From positions 186,001-250,000 of the forward strand of contig CBDEFQ010000010.1 in the NCBI GenBank assembly GCA_965237485.1: DNA of 64,000 nucleotides, given 5' to 3'. This document shows positions 25,132 through 33,668 of this stretch, one piece after another. The notes beneath the pieces were generated by a model. The model ran no database searches and had not been told where the DNA came from. It worked only from the letters and a program-made list of their open reading frames with translations. Position 1 is the stretch's first letter. Each line of letters opens with the position of its first letter. The position numbers and the translations under genes were made by a program. The DNA comes from JAAELZ01 sp965237485 (GTDB taxonomy: Bacteria; Pseudomonadota; Gammaproteobacteria; Arenicellales; Poriferihabitantaceae).

Positions 25132-27990
25132 ATGACACTAGCCAAATCTTATTCCCCGGTAGAAATCGAACAAGGTTGGTACCAGAAATGGGAAAGTAAC
25201 GGCCATTTTTCCCCCTCTGGTGAAGGCAAACCTTATTGCATTATGATTCCGCCGCCCAATGTGACGGGCAGCTTGCACATGGGTCATGCTTTTCAAGACA
25301 CCATTATGGATGCACTTACTCGTTATCACCGTATGAAGGGCAATAATACGTTATGGCAACCTGGCACCGATCACGCAGGCATTGCCACACAAATGGTCGT
25401 CGAGCGTTTGATTAACCAAGAGGGTAAAACGCGCCATGATTATGGCCGCGATGGCTTCATTGAACGCGTGTGGGATTGGAAGAAAGAATCGGGTGGCACC
25501 ATAACCAGTCAAATGCGCCGCATTGGCGCGTCGGTGGACTGGGAACACGAACGCTTTACCATGGATGAAGGTTTATCCGACGCCGTATGCGCAGTGTTTG
25601 TGAAGCTGTATGACATGGGCATCATCTACCGTGGTAAGCGTTTGGTCAATTGGGACCCTGTTTTGCATACCGCCTTATCTGACTTGGAAGTCGAGTCGAT
25701 AGAAGAGCAAAGCCACATGTGGCACATTAACTATCCAATTATTGACGACGACGGCGCACTTACCGTAGCCACTACACGGCCTGAAACCTTATTGGGGGAT
25801 GCGGCTGTGGCGGTGCACCCGGATGATGAGCACTATGCGTCTATTGTAGGTAAATTCGTTGAACTACCTTTAACAGGAAGGCAAGTACCGATAATTGCCG
25901 ACGAATATGTTGACCCAGATTTCGGTACGGGTTGCGTAAAAATCACTCCCGCACATGATTTTAACGATTACCAAGTATGGAAAAGACACATGGATACCCC
26001 AGCCATGCAAGAGCAAATGCACGGGGGATTAATCAATGTGCTGACCGATAGCGCGGCAATTCGAGAAAACACCAGCGAAGAAAACGAACTCATTCCTACA
26101 AAATATGTTGGATTGGATCGATACGACTGCCGCAAGCAGTTAGTGGCTGATCTGCAAACTGCCGGATTGCTAGACAAAGTAGAACCACACAGCCTAAAAG
26201 TGCCGAAAGGCGACCGCACAGGCGCGGTAGTTGAGCCCTACCTCACCGACCAATGGTACGTCGATTTAACTAAAGACAAGCAAGAAGATGGACGCATAGG
26301 GGGTAAAACCTTTATTACTGATCCTTCAATTGAAGTCGTGCGCAACGGGAAAGTTAAATTCGTGCCGAAAAACTGGGAGAACACCTACTTCCAATGGCTA
26401 GAGAACATTGAGGATTGGTGCATTTCGCGGCAAATCTGGTGGGGACACCGCATTCCAGCTTGGTACGATGAAGAGGATAAGGTTTATGTCGGCGATTCTG
26501 AGGATCAAGTTCGCGAAAAATACAACTTAGATACCTCAACAAATTTGCGCCAAGACCAAGATGTATTAGACACTTGGTTTAGCTCAGCCTTGTGGCCGTT
26601 TTCTACTCTTGGTTGGCCTGAAAATACTGAGCGTTTAAAAACCTTTTACCCTACCAGCGTTTTAGTCACTGGCTTTGACATTATCTTCTTCTGGGTCGCA
26701 AGAATGATCATGGCTGGTGTGAGTTTTATGAACGAAATACCATTTCATGAAGTGTATATCACTGGCTTAGTGCGCGATCAATATGGCCAAAAAATGTCTA
26801 AGTCTAAGGGCAATGTATTAGACCCGATTGATCTAATTGACGGCATTGAATTAGATGCGCTGCTAGAAAAACGCACAAAAGGCATGATGCAACCCCAGCT
26901 TAAGGACAAAATCACCCAACAGACTATCGAGTCCTTCCCGGATGGTATTCCCGCATTCGGCACCGATGCGTTGCGCTTTACGTTTACCGCCCTAGCCACC
27001 AATGGGCGTGACATCAATTTTGCCTGGGGGCGTATAGAGGGTTATCGCAACTTCTGTAATAAGATTTGGAATGCTGCTCGATTTGTATTGATAAACACAG
27101 AAGAGCAAGACTGCGCTGTTGATCATGAGGATTACAAATTGAGCGCAGTAGACCAATGGATTATCTCCCGCCTACAACAAACTGAGTTCGAAGTAACCCG
27201 TGCATTCGAAGAATATCGCTTCGACCGCGCCGCAAGTGCCTTATATGACTTTATGTGGAACGAGTATTGCGATTGGTACTTGGAACTCAGCAAACCCGTA
27301 TTAAACGGTGACTTCACTGCAGCGGAAAAAGCCGGCACGCGGCGCACGCTAGTACGTGTGCTCGAAACTACAATGCGCTTAATGCACCCGATCATGCCGT
27401 TTATTACTGAAGAAATATGGCAAAAAATAGCCCCGCTGGCTGGAAAACAAGGCAACACCATTATGACGGCGCTGTTTCCAGTTGCACAACAAAGCAAAAT
27501 CGACGGTGAGGCGGAAGAGCAAATAAAATGGGTACAAGATTTGATATTGGGCGTACGTAAAATACGTGGCGAAATGAATATTTCCCCCGGAAAACCACTA
27601 CCTGTACTACTCAGCAACACCTCTGTATCCGATAAAGCTTGGGCAAAGAGCCACAGCCAACTTATTCAGTTTGTCGGGCGCATTGAATCACTATCGATAT
27701 TGAGTCGTGACGACGATGCACCTGAATCTGCGGTAACGCTAGTCAGCGAAATGAAGGTAATGATCCCGTTAGCGGGCTTAATCGATAAAGCAGCTGAAAT
27801 TGAACGTCTCGGCAAAGAAATAGAGAAATCTAAAGCCAATTTAATGCGCACGCGCGGTAAGTTAGCCAACCCTAGCTTTGTGAACAAAGCTCCAGAAGCA
27901 GTGGTTAAGAAAGAGAGAGAGAAATTCGAACAAGGCGATGCCACGCTCGCCAACTTGCGCGGTCAATTGGACAAAATTCAGAGCATGTGA
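25132..27990 (+). CDS. valS: valyl-tRNA synthetase (ValS)
   Basis: A 952-residue class Ia synthetase, full length. It has the HMGH signature at residues 49-52 (PPPNVTGSLHMGHAF) and an editing CP1 domain (VATTRPETLLGDAAVAVHP, GTGCVKITPAHDFNDY). It also has the KMSKSKGNV loop near residue 553, an anticodon-binding helical domain, and a C-terminal coiled coil (IERLGKEIEKSKANLMRTRGKLANPSFVNKAP) that contacts tRNA. It charges tRNA-Val. It is probably expressed from its own signals or from pepA across the dead holC. Confidence 0.96.
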   Translation: MTLAKSYSPVEIEQGWYQKWESNGHFSPSGEGKPYCIMIPPPNVTGSLHMGHAFQDTIMDALTRYHRMKGNNTLWQPGTDHAGIATQMVVERLINQEGKTRHDYGRDGFIERVWDWKKESGGTITSQMRRIGASVDWEHERFTMDEGLSDAVCAVFVKLYDMGIIYRGKRLVNWDPVLHTALSDLEVESIEEQSHMWHINYPIIDDDGALTVATTRPETLLGDAAVAVHPDDEHYASIVGKFVELPLTGRQVPIIADEYVDPDFGTGCVKITPAHDFNDYQVWKRHMDTPAMQEQMHGGLINVLTDSAAIRENTSEENELIPTKYVGLDRYDCRKQLVADLQTAGLLDKVEPHSLKVPKGDRTGAVVEPYLTDQWYVDLTKDKQEDGRIGGKTFITDPSIEVVRNGKVKFVPKNWENTYFQWLENIEDWCISRQIWWGHRIPAWYDEEDKVYVGDSEDQVREKYNLDTSTNLRQDQDVLDTWFSSALWPFSTLGWPENTERLKTFYPTSVLVTGFDIIFFWVARMIMAGVSFMNEIPFHEVYITGLVRDQYGQKMSKSKGNVLDPIDLIDGIELDALLEKRTKGMMQPQLKDKITQQTIESFPDGIPAFGTDALRFTFTALATNGRDINFAWGRIEGYRNFCNKIWNAARFVLINTEEQDCAVDHEDYKLSAVDQWIISRLQQTEFEVTRAFEEYRFDRAASALYDFMWNEYCDWYLELSKPVLNGDFTAAEKAGTRRTLVRVLETTMRLMHPIMPFITEEIWQKIAPLAGKQGNTIMTALFPVAQQSKIDGEAEEQIKWVQDLILGVRKIRGEMNISPGKPLPVLLSNTSVSDKAWAKSHSQLIQFVGRIESLSILSRDDDAPESAVTLVSEMKVMIPLAGLIDKAAEIERLGKEIEKSKANLMRTRGKLANPSFVNKAPEAVVKKEREKFEQGDATLANLRGQLDKIQSM

Positions 27991-28003
27991 TCCCACATAT
28001 GAT

Positions 28004-28032
28004 GTTTATTCGACTTTGCTGAGTCAATAAAC
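28004..28032. terminator. inverted repeat between convergent valS and TPR gene
   Basis: GTTTATTCGACT and GAGTCAATAAAC form an imperfect 11-12 bp stem with a short loop, 14 bp after the valS stop and before the convergent gene ending at 28071. It lies where a bidirectional terminator is expected. It lacks a long T run. Confidence 0.4.
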
Positions 28033-28070
28033 GGCGTCGGCATAAGCAATGAACCTAATTTAGAACGCCG

Positions 28071-28658
28071 CTAACTTTCTGCACCGAGTATCGCCTTCTC
28101 GTTTAAAAAAGGATTAACTACCAAAGCTTCCTTTATTGTTTCTACGGCAGCTTGTCGATCACCTTGTATGAGGTAAATTGACGCCCGTCCTGATAAAGCA
28201 CCAAAGTGCCGTGGCTCTCTAACTAAGGTTTGCTCAATGTCTGATAAAGAAGCTTGGTAATCACCTAACATGAAAAAAAGCGTGGCGCGTTGATTCCAAC
28301 CTTCCGAATAGGCAGGGAACTTAGCCACAATTCGATCACTTAAAATAAGTGCTTGCTTCAAATTTTGATCGCGGCGGTAGTGCAGCACACCTTGCAGCAT
28401 AGCATTGACAGTTTGGTTGTCCGTATTGAACCAACGCTGCCAGATTTTATTGACGTATCCATCAGCCTCTTGCTTATTGACCGCCAAGGCTAAGCTAGCA
28501 AATAATATATTTAACTCACTGCGCCCTTTTTCATAGGAATTCCCAGCTTCTTGTGTATCTTCTGCACGCTTATCATTATTTATAGCCGACGTTGCTACTG
28601 CAGAGAAACCCAATAACAAAACTAAACAAGCTTTTAAAACTCTTCTAGAAGTTTTCAT
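28071..28658 (-). CDS. exported TPR-repeat protein
   Basis: A 195-residue protein with a signal peptide (LKACLVLLLGFSAVATSA) and tetratricopeptide repeats in the second half: AYSEGWNQRATLFFMLGDYQASLSDIEQTLVREP, then HFGALSGRASIYLIQGDRQAAVETIKEALVVNP. It is a predicted periplasmic helical scaffold with unknown partner. It starts 20 bp after the cfa stop, in the same direction, and may be co-transcribed with it. Confidence 0.7.
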   Translation of the reverse strand: MKTSRRVLKACLVLLLGFSAVATSAINNDKRAEDTQEAGNSYEKGRSELNILFASLALAVNKQEADGYVNKIWQRWFNTDNQTVNAMLQGVLHYRRDQNLKQALILSDRIVAKFPAYSEGWNQRATLFFMLGDYQASLSDIEQTLVREPRHFGALSGRASIYLIQGDRQAAVETIKEALVVNPFLNEKAILGAES

Positions 28659-28677
28659 ATAAAACCCTTTTCATTAG

Positions 28678-29799
28678 TCAAGAAACGCGCTGATACCCCC
28701 CTGCAACGCCTTTAGGCGATAAAACGAACTGCATAAGTTGGGCTTGTCTTGCTCTAAACATACCTGCACAACTTAACAGATAGTACAGCCAAATATGGTA
28801 AAAACGTTCGCCCAAACCATCGTAAGCTTCTATCTTATGTTTTACTTTTACTAACTTCTCTGCCCAAGCCATCAAGGTTCGGTCATAATCAGCTCCAAAG
28901 TTATGGACATCTTCCGAGATGAAATAGTTCTGCATAGCATTGCTCAATTGCACCATTGAAGGAACAGAACCACCCGGAAAAATATACTTATCAATAAATG
29001 GGTCAGCGCATACCGTTGATTTCATATGCGTTATTGTGTGCTGCAACACCAAACCGCCCTCTTTCACCCTATCTCGCATCACGCGATACAGTGTTTCAAA
29101 ATTCTTGTATCCAATGTGTTCAGTCACACCAATAATGACAATTGCATCAAACTTTTGTGGATAGATCGTCTCTAAATGACGGTAGTCACCAAACTTAAAT
29201 TCACAATCCAAACCTGCGCATAACTTTTCGGCGTAAGCTAATTGCGAGTGAGAAATAGAAATTCCTTTGACTGTCAAACCGTGTTCCTGCGCTGCATACT
29301 TTGCAAAACCACCCCAACCGCAGCCAATATCAAGTACTGTATCACCCGATTTTAACTGCAATTTCTTGATGACTAAGTTCATTTTAGCAGTTTGTGCATC
29401 TATTAGATTATCCTCATCCTTCCAATAACCACATGTATATTGCAAATAAGGGTCTAACATCCATTCGAACACTTGGGTATCTACATCATAATGCTGCTTA
29501 GCTACTCGGCTCGAGCGCATAATGGATTGCATGTTGACGAACTGGGCACGTATTTTATTGAAGGCATCCGTAAAACCACTAGTACGAACTCCATTTTGTA
29601 GTAATGTATCAATAACCACATCCAATTGGTCGCAACTCCAGTCGCCATTTACATAGCTTTCACCAAAGCCTAATGAACCATTTAAGGCCGCTGCCTTATA
29701 AAATCTCGGGTTATTAACCTGTATAGCCTTACTGCCGCTTTCATTCACCGCAATGCCAGCTCCATTGAGCGTTTTGGTTACATAGCTTTGATAATTCAT
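28678..29799 (-). CDS. cfa: cyclopropane-fatty-acyl-phospholipid synthase family protein
   Basis: A 373-residue SAM-dependent methyltransferase that adds a methylene bridge to unsaturated acyl chains of membrane phospholipids. An N-terminal lipid-binding part (LGFGESYVNGDWSCDQLD) is followed by YDVDTQVFEWMLDPYLQYTCGYW and motif I VLDIGCGWGGFAKYAAQEHG. The bicarbonate/active-site region VTEHIGYKNFETLYRVMRDRVKEGG and the C-terminal HNFGADYDRTLMAW complete it. The length suits the Cfa family. Confidence 0.92.
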   Translation of the reverse strand: MNYQSYVTKTLNGAGIAVNESGSKAIQVNNPRFYKAAALNGSLGFGESYVNGDWSCDQLDVVIDTLLQNGVRTSGFTDAFNKIRAQFVNMQSIMRSSRVAKQHYDVDTQVFEWMLDPYLQYTCGYWKDEDNLIDAQTAKMNLVIKKLQLKSGDTVLDIGCGWGGFAKYAAQEHGLTVKGISISHSQLAYAEKLCAGLDCEFKFGDYRHLETIYPQKFDAIVIIGVTEHIGYKNFETLYRVMRDRVKEGGLVLQHTITHMKSTVCADPFIDKYIFPGGSVPSMVQLSNAMQNYFISEDVHNFGADYDRTLMAWAEKLVKVKHKIEAYDGLGERFYHIWLYYLLSCAGMFRARQAQLMQFVLSPKGVAGGYQRVS

Positions 29800-29838
29800 C
29801 GTCCCTTACAAATGTAAATTTCTTGTACGCGCATTATC

Positions 29839-30522
29839 CTAATTTGTTGAATATATATCAAATCGAATTAATTTACCTTTAATGCAACCGCTAGGCGCGG
29901 GACCCATGATTGGGGCTACACGTAATGGCCGCTTGACCACCACTCTTTTCGCACCGGTTTTAAGCACTTGCATCAACAGCAGCCGATCATTCTCAGGCGT
30001 ATATTCCTCAACTAATGATTTTAGTAGTGCTACATCTTTTTTTACCGCCGCACTGGATTTCCCTTTCGGTGGAAACATGGGATCTATATACGCTACGTCA
30101 ATCGGCCCAAATTTTACGGCGAAGCTACTCAAGATGTCGTTAAGGTCCGTACGGGCATCCTTATATTTAAATTGAATGCGTTCTTTTATTTCTTTAATTT
30201 CGATACTAGCTCTAGCATGCGCTAGCATCAAAACTAGCGCGCAATGCTGTTCTAGCGCTGTCACGTAATAACCATTACAGGCCAAGTGATGTGCATCTTT
30301 ACCCCAACCCGCGGTCATGTCTAACACGCGTTTATTCGGACCTCCCATGGTTTTAATCAGCGGACCAACTTTTCCTGCCAAGTATCTACCTTGAGTAAAA
30401 TTAATAAATGCCCTACGCTGCGCTTTACCCACGCCCTGAATAAGCGTTAAAACCCCATCAATTTGCTGAATATGCGCTAGTCTATTCCAATACAGGAATG
30501 ATACCGAGAAGTTGATTGTCAT
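29839..30522 (-). pseudogene. rsmJ: 16S rRNA (guanine1516-N2)-methyltransferase RsmJ, 5'-truncated
   Basis: The conserved part is present: VLDMTAGWGKDAHHLA (motif I, normally DATAGLGRDAF), VTALEQHCAL, IDVAYIDPMFPPKGKSSAAVKKD and RVVVKRPLRVAP. RsmJ methylates G1516 of 16S rRNA. The N-terminal ~35-40 residues typical of the family are missing. The first ~13 residues of the open frame (TINFSVSFLYWN) are read from the terminal repeat of the adjoining insertion sequence, whose end lies near 30481. The remaining frame is open and could be translated from the IS-derived ATG, but function is doubtful. Confidence 0.75.
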
Positions 30523-30629
30523 TTCTGTTCAAAGATGTTTTTAAAGAGTTTAGTTTTTTCCTCATTGAGTTGTTTTGCTGCCTCATTATCAGTCATCTGA
30601 TAAACGATATCGTCAAGCATTGTAAACGA

Positions 30630-30703
30630 GATGTGAGTTTTAAGATATGACTGTGCATTGGTCAACGATGTGAGTTTTAAGATATGACTGTGCATTGGTC
30701 AAC
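30630..30703. repeat. 37-bp perfect tandem duplication at the transposase 3' end
   Basis: Two identical 37-bp units (30630-30666, 30667-30703), each starting GATGTGAGTTTTAAG. The unit length is not a multiple of three, so the duplication alters and extends the transposase C-terminus. It is a recent slippage or replication event. Confidence 0.85.
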
Positions 30704-31797
30704 GATTTGAGTTTTTCATAAGGCGTCATCATGTTTCGATATGGATAGGTTTTGACTTGTTTTCCTTTGTTGTTAGTGCTGATCTGTGGGAAGAAACAAG
30801 GTCGGTGATAATTCAAATAAGGGTTAAGAAAGTCGGTGGCAAATTGATTAATATCAGGCGCATATTTTTGCAGGATATGCATGAAGCCAAGATGCTTGCG
30901 CACGATGGCCCCATTGTTGCACTCAACTAAGGCATGGTCGTTACGGTGTCTAGCCCTGGATTGGGTCAACTCGATTAATAGCTTATTCAACAATCGCACC
31001 ACCGATTGGTTAATGTATTCACTGCCATTATCGGCATGAAAGCCTTTAATCACAAAGGGGAATTGCTCTAGCATTTGAGTGAGAATAGGCATCAAGAATG
31101 GCTCTGATATTTTCTGTGTAGAAGACACGACTTCAAACGGGGTGATCTCATCAACGGCGTTGATATGATAGACCCCTTTAACCTTGTCCTTATCGCCCTG
31201 ATGCACTGTATCTACACGGCTATAGCCAGGTTGACCTTCTGGCTGTGGCTTACGTCTTTGGCCGATAGAAGAAGGCTTAGAATGTGTCTTTTCAAAGTGA
31301 CGGAGATTGTTCTGGTAGGGTTTAGATCGGCGTAGATTGTATAGATGAGAAACCGGGATAGGTGCCAGGTTGGCATACTCAGTTTGCTCATAGACAACTA
31401 AGGTGCGCTCACAGAGTTTCTTAGTGGCATGGCCTGATAACGTACCGTGGAGTTCATCCATCTCTGCTAGAAGCTTAATGTCTTGATTGCTATAGCGTCT
31501 AGCAAAGCCCCTTGTGGCACGATGTCGCCACTGGATTCTACCGTGCTTGAGATAGCTGGCAGCCAGGCGTTTCACTTGCACATAAGAGTAACCGCTGATG
31601 CGTGTGATATAACGCAGCACAAGACCCTTATCGGCTCGACCCGGTTTGCTGTATTTGAAACGCATTAAGGTGCGTTTGATGAAATCATAGCGATTGCGTT
31701 TACCGTCGATTGCCAGATCGATTTCATCAGTGCCTTGTAGCAACAAGCGTGCCTTATCAAGGGTATCTATATGGTGGTCATTCATAATGGTATTCAT
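30640..31797 (-). CDS. rve-domain (integrase core) transposase
   Basis: A 385-residue transposase. The N-terminal region has a helix-turn-helix (GLVLRYITRISGYSYVQVKRLAASYLKHG). The catalytic core has SRVDTVHQGDKDKVKGVYHINAVDE (first Asp), FVIKGFHADNGSEYINQ (second Asp) and NDHALVECNNGAIVRKHLG (Glu), followed by FLNPYLNYHRPCFFP. I recognise the DDE/rve core but not a named IS family. Its last residues come from a 37-bp tandem duplication, so the C-terminus differs from the original. Confidence 0.8.
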   Translation of the reverse strand: MNTIMNDHHIDTLDKARLLLQGTDEIDLAIDGKRNRYDFIKRTLMRFKYSKPGRADKGLVLRYITRISGYSYVQVKRLAASYLKHGRIQWRHRATRGFARRYSNQDIKLLAEMDELHGTLSGHATKKLCERTLVVYEQTEYANLAPIPVSHLYNLRRSKPYQNNLRHFEKTHSKPSSIGQRRKPQPEGQPGYSRVDTVHQGDKDKVKGVYHINAVDEITPFEVVSSTQKISEPFLMPILTQMLEQFPFVIKGFHADNGSEYINQSVVRLLNKLLIELTQSRARHRNDHALVECNNGAIVRKHLGFMHILQKYAPDINQFATDFLNPYLNYHRPCFFPQISTNNKGKQVKTYPYRNMMTPYEKLKSLTNAQSYLKTHIVDQCTVIS

Positions 31798-31955
31798 TCA
31801 CCATCATGAACAGAAATTAGATTAGTTCGGTATCATTTCCGATTAGAATCAGTCCCTTCTCTCAGTATCATTTCATGTTGGACAAGACTGCGCTTCGCCG
31901 CCCTTCGGCACTTCGCTTATAATAGGCACACCGAATTTTAGCGAGGAAATTATTC

Positions 31956-32753
31956 ATGAGTTTTTTAAAGGGCAAGAAAGTCTTGATAACAGGTGTGGCC
32001 AGCAACCGGTCTATCGCTTGGGGCATCGCAAGCGCCATGCACCAACAAGGTGCCGAACTTGCCTTTTCATACCCTAACGACAAAATGAAACCTAGAGTCG
32101 AAAAACTTGCGGAACAACTAGGCAGCACGATTATTTTACCTTGTGATGTAGCGACGGATGGTGAAATCAAAGAATTGTTCACCCAATTGAGCGACCACTG
32201 GGACGGTTTGGATTGCTTAATACACTCCATTGCCTATGCGCCACGTGAAGAGCTAGAGGGGGAATATATTGATGCAGTAACGCGTGAGGGCTTCATAACA
32301 GCTCATGAGATCAGCTCTTATAGTTTTGCAGCGCTAGCGAAATATGCGCAACCGATGATGGAGGGCCGTAACGGTTCGATGCTAACGCTCACCTATATTG
32401 GAGCAGTGCTATCAATGCCCTCATACAATGTAATGGGCGTTGCCAAAGCCAGTTTAGAAGCCAATGTGCGTTACTTAGCACAGTCATTGGGCAGTCGGGG
32501 GATCCGTGTCAACGCTATCTCAGCCGGACCGATACGCACCCTAGCGGCCGCAGGCATTAAAGATTTCAAAAAATTGCTGACTCAATTCGAAAAAATGGCT
32601 CCACTCGGGCGCGTCGTCACGGTCGAAGAAGTCGGCAACGCTGCAGCGTTCTTGTGTTCCGACCTCGCATCGGGCATCACTGGCGAAATAACTTACGTAG
32701 ATGGGGGGTTTAATATTGCTGGAATGAGCGATAGAATGCTCGCGGAATTATAA
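31956..32753 (+). CDS. fabI: NADH-dependent enoyl-[acyl-carrier-protein] reductase (FabI)
   Basis: A 265-residue short-chain dehydrogenase-type enzyme that carries out the last step of the fatty acid elongation cycle. The nucleotide-binding start KVLITGVASNRSIAWGIASAM is the FabI form of the Gly motif. The catalytic Y-x6-K is in MPSYNVMGVAKASLEAN. The C-terminus GEITYVDGGFNIAGM is typical. AGCGAGGAAA precedes the ATG. The insertion sequence about 100 bp upstream may have displaced or supplied promoter elements. Confidence 0.96.
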   Translation: MSFLKGKKVLITGVASNRSIAWGIASAMHQQGAELAFSYPNDKMKPRVEKLAEQLGSTIILPCDVATDGEIKELFTQLSDHWDGLDCLIHSIAYAPREELEGEYIDAVTREGFITAHEISSYSFAALAKYAQPMMEGRNGSMLTLTYIGAVLSMPSYNVMGVAKASLEANVRYLAQSLGSRGIRVNAISAGPIRTLAAAGIKDFKKLLTQFEKMAPLGRVVTVEEVGNAAAFLCSDLASGITGEITYVDGGFNIAGMSDRMLAEL

Positions 32754-32791
32754 TAAGAAGAAATCCATGAACTATCAACTAAAATTGCGGT

Positions 32792-33283
32792 TTGCGTAAG
32801 CAGGCCATATTCGGGCTGATATTCTGCTTTTGTGTTTTAGGTGGAAGCCTTTACTTAGATACTAGCCGCGGCGGGCTGGTGTGTGCGTTATGCTCAGTCG
32901 CCCTGTGGCTATTACTGAGTTATATGTTGATATTAATTATTGCAGTGCTGCAGCACCCTCGAAAGTGGGGGTGTAAATTCTATGCCCTCATCCTTTGTAT
33001 TATTTCTGGCTCTGGGCTATTTATAAGCACAGCACGCCTGTGGTATCGAACAAAAACGACATCTAACGGATTAATTTGCGATAGTAGTTCTTTAATGGAT
33101 TATCAACAGTTACCCTTCGTTAACAAAATAACCACCGTGATACAAAATCAGCTAAATTGCGATGACGCACCGCTGTTATATGGAATGAGTTCAGCACAAT
33201 TTATTGCGCTGATCGCTACTTGCTTGTTTTTGTATTCTATTTATCTGCTATTTCGACGCGTAGATCGCGACATATTTCGTTAA
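32792..33283 (+). CDS. dsbB: DsbB-like disulfide bond formation protein, probable 5' frameshift
   Basis: A four-helix membrane protein of the DsbB family, which reoxidises DsbA with quinone. It has the first Cys pair in GGLVCALCSVALW, a periplasmic loop with LICDSSS and LNCDDAPLLYGMSSAQF for the second pair, and four hydrophobic segments. As given the frame starts with TTG. A better start, ATG at 32767 behind AAGAAG, reads MNYQLKLRFA and then stops. Restoring two bases (GCGT to GCGCGT) near 32795 would join it to RKQAIFG, the expected DsbB N-terminus. It is probably broken or poorly translated. Confidence 0.75.
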   Translation: MRKQAIFGLIFCFCVLGGSLYLDTSRGGLVCALCSVALWLLLSYMLILIIAVLQHPRKWGCKFYALILCIISGSGLFISTARLWYRTKTTSNGLICDSSSLMDYQQLPFVNKITTVIQNQLNCDDAPLLYGMSSAQFIALIATCLFLYSIYLLFRRVDRDIFR

Positions 33284-33368
33284 AATACCACTCTATTTTA
33301 GCGTATCGACTTCCCATAAGCGATGTCGGTAGTGCATCTTTCCCATAGGTACTTTATTGTTTGTAATC

Positions 33369-33665
33369 ATGGCCATTAACGCTCAACAGAAAAAATTTCT
33401 CCGCGCCAAAGCGCATCACTTAAGCGTTACTGTTTCTATCGGCAATAAAGGGCTTACACCTGCGGTAGTTAAAGAAACTAAAGTCGCACTTAGTGCGCAC
33501 GAATTAATTAAAGTGCGTCTTCCGCAAGACGAAAAGAACATCAAACGTGAGCTACTAAAAAATCTCTGTATGCAGACCAGTGCCAATAATGTACAACTCA
33601 TCGGTCGCACTGGGGTTATTTATATGCCAACCAATCCACCGATTATTACTCTGCCAAAGAATTAA
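33369..33665 (+). CDS. yhbY: YhbY-type ribosome-assembly RNA-binding protein
   Basis: A 98-residue CRM-domain protein: NAQQKKFLRAKAHHLSVTVSIGNKGLTPAVVKE, then LSAHELIKVRL and the IGRTGVIYMP strand. YhbY binds pre-50S ribosomal particles. The start is ATG 33369 rather than the TTG four codons upstream. sbcB follows 3 bp after the stop. Confidence 0.92.
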   Translation: MAINAQQKKFLRAKAHHLSVTVSIGNKGLTPAVVKETKVALSAHELIKVRLPQDEKNIKRELLKNLCMQTSANNVQLIGRTGVIYMPTNPPIITLPKN

Positions 33666-33668
33666 GCC

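Larger units (their letters stand above)
30481..31852 (-). mobile_element. insertion sequence with rve-type transposase, upstream of rsmJ
   Basis: An element of about 1.37 kb with imperfect inverted termini. The left end reads TATTCCAATACAGG then AATGATACCGA. The right end inverted reads GATTCTAATCGGA then AATGATACCGA. An inner pair ATTTCTGTTCA/TGAACAGAAAT (30522-30532, 31807-31817) is also inverted. A possible 4-bp duplication AGTC flanks it. It lies between the cut-off rsmJ and fabI, about 100 bp upstream of fabI. Exact ends are approximate. Confidence 0.7.
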
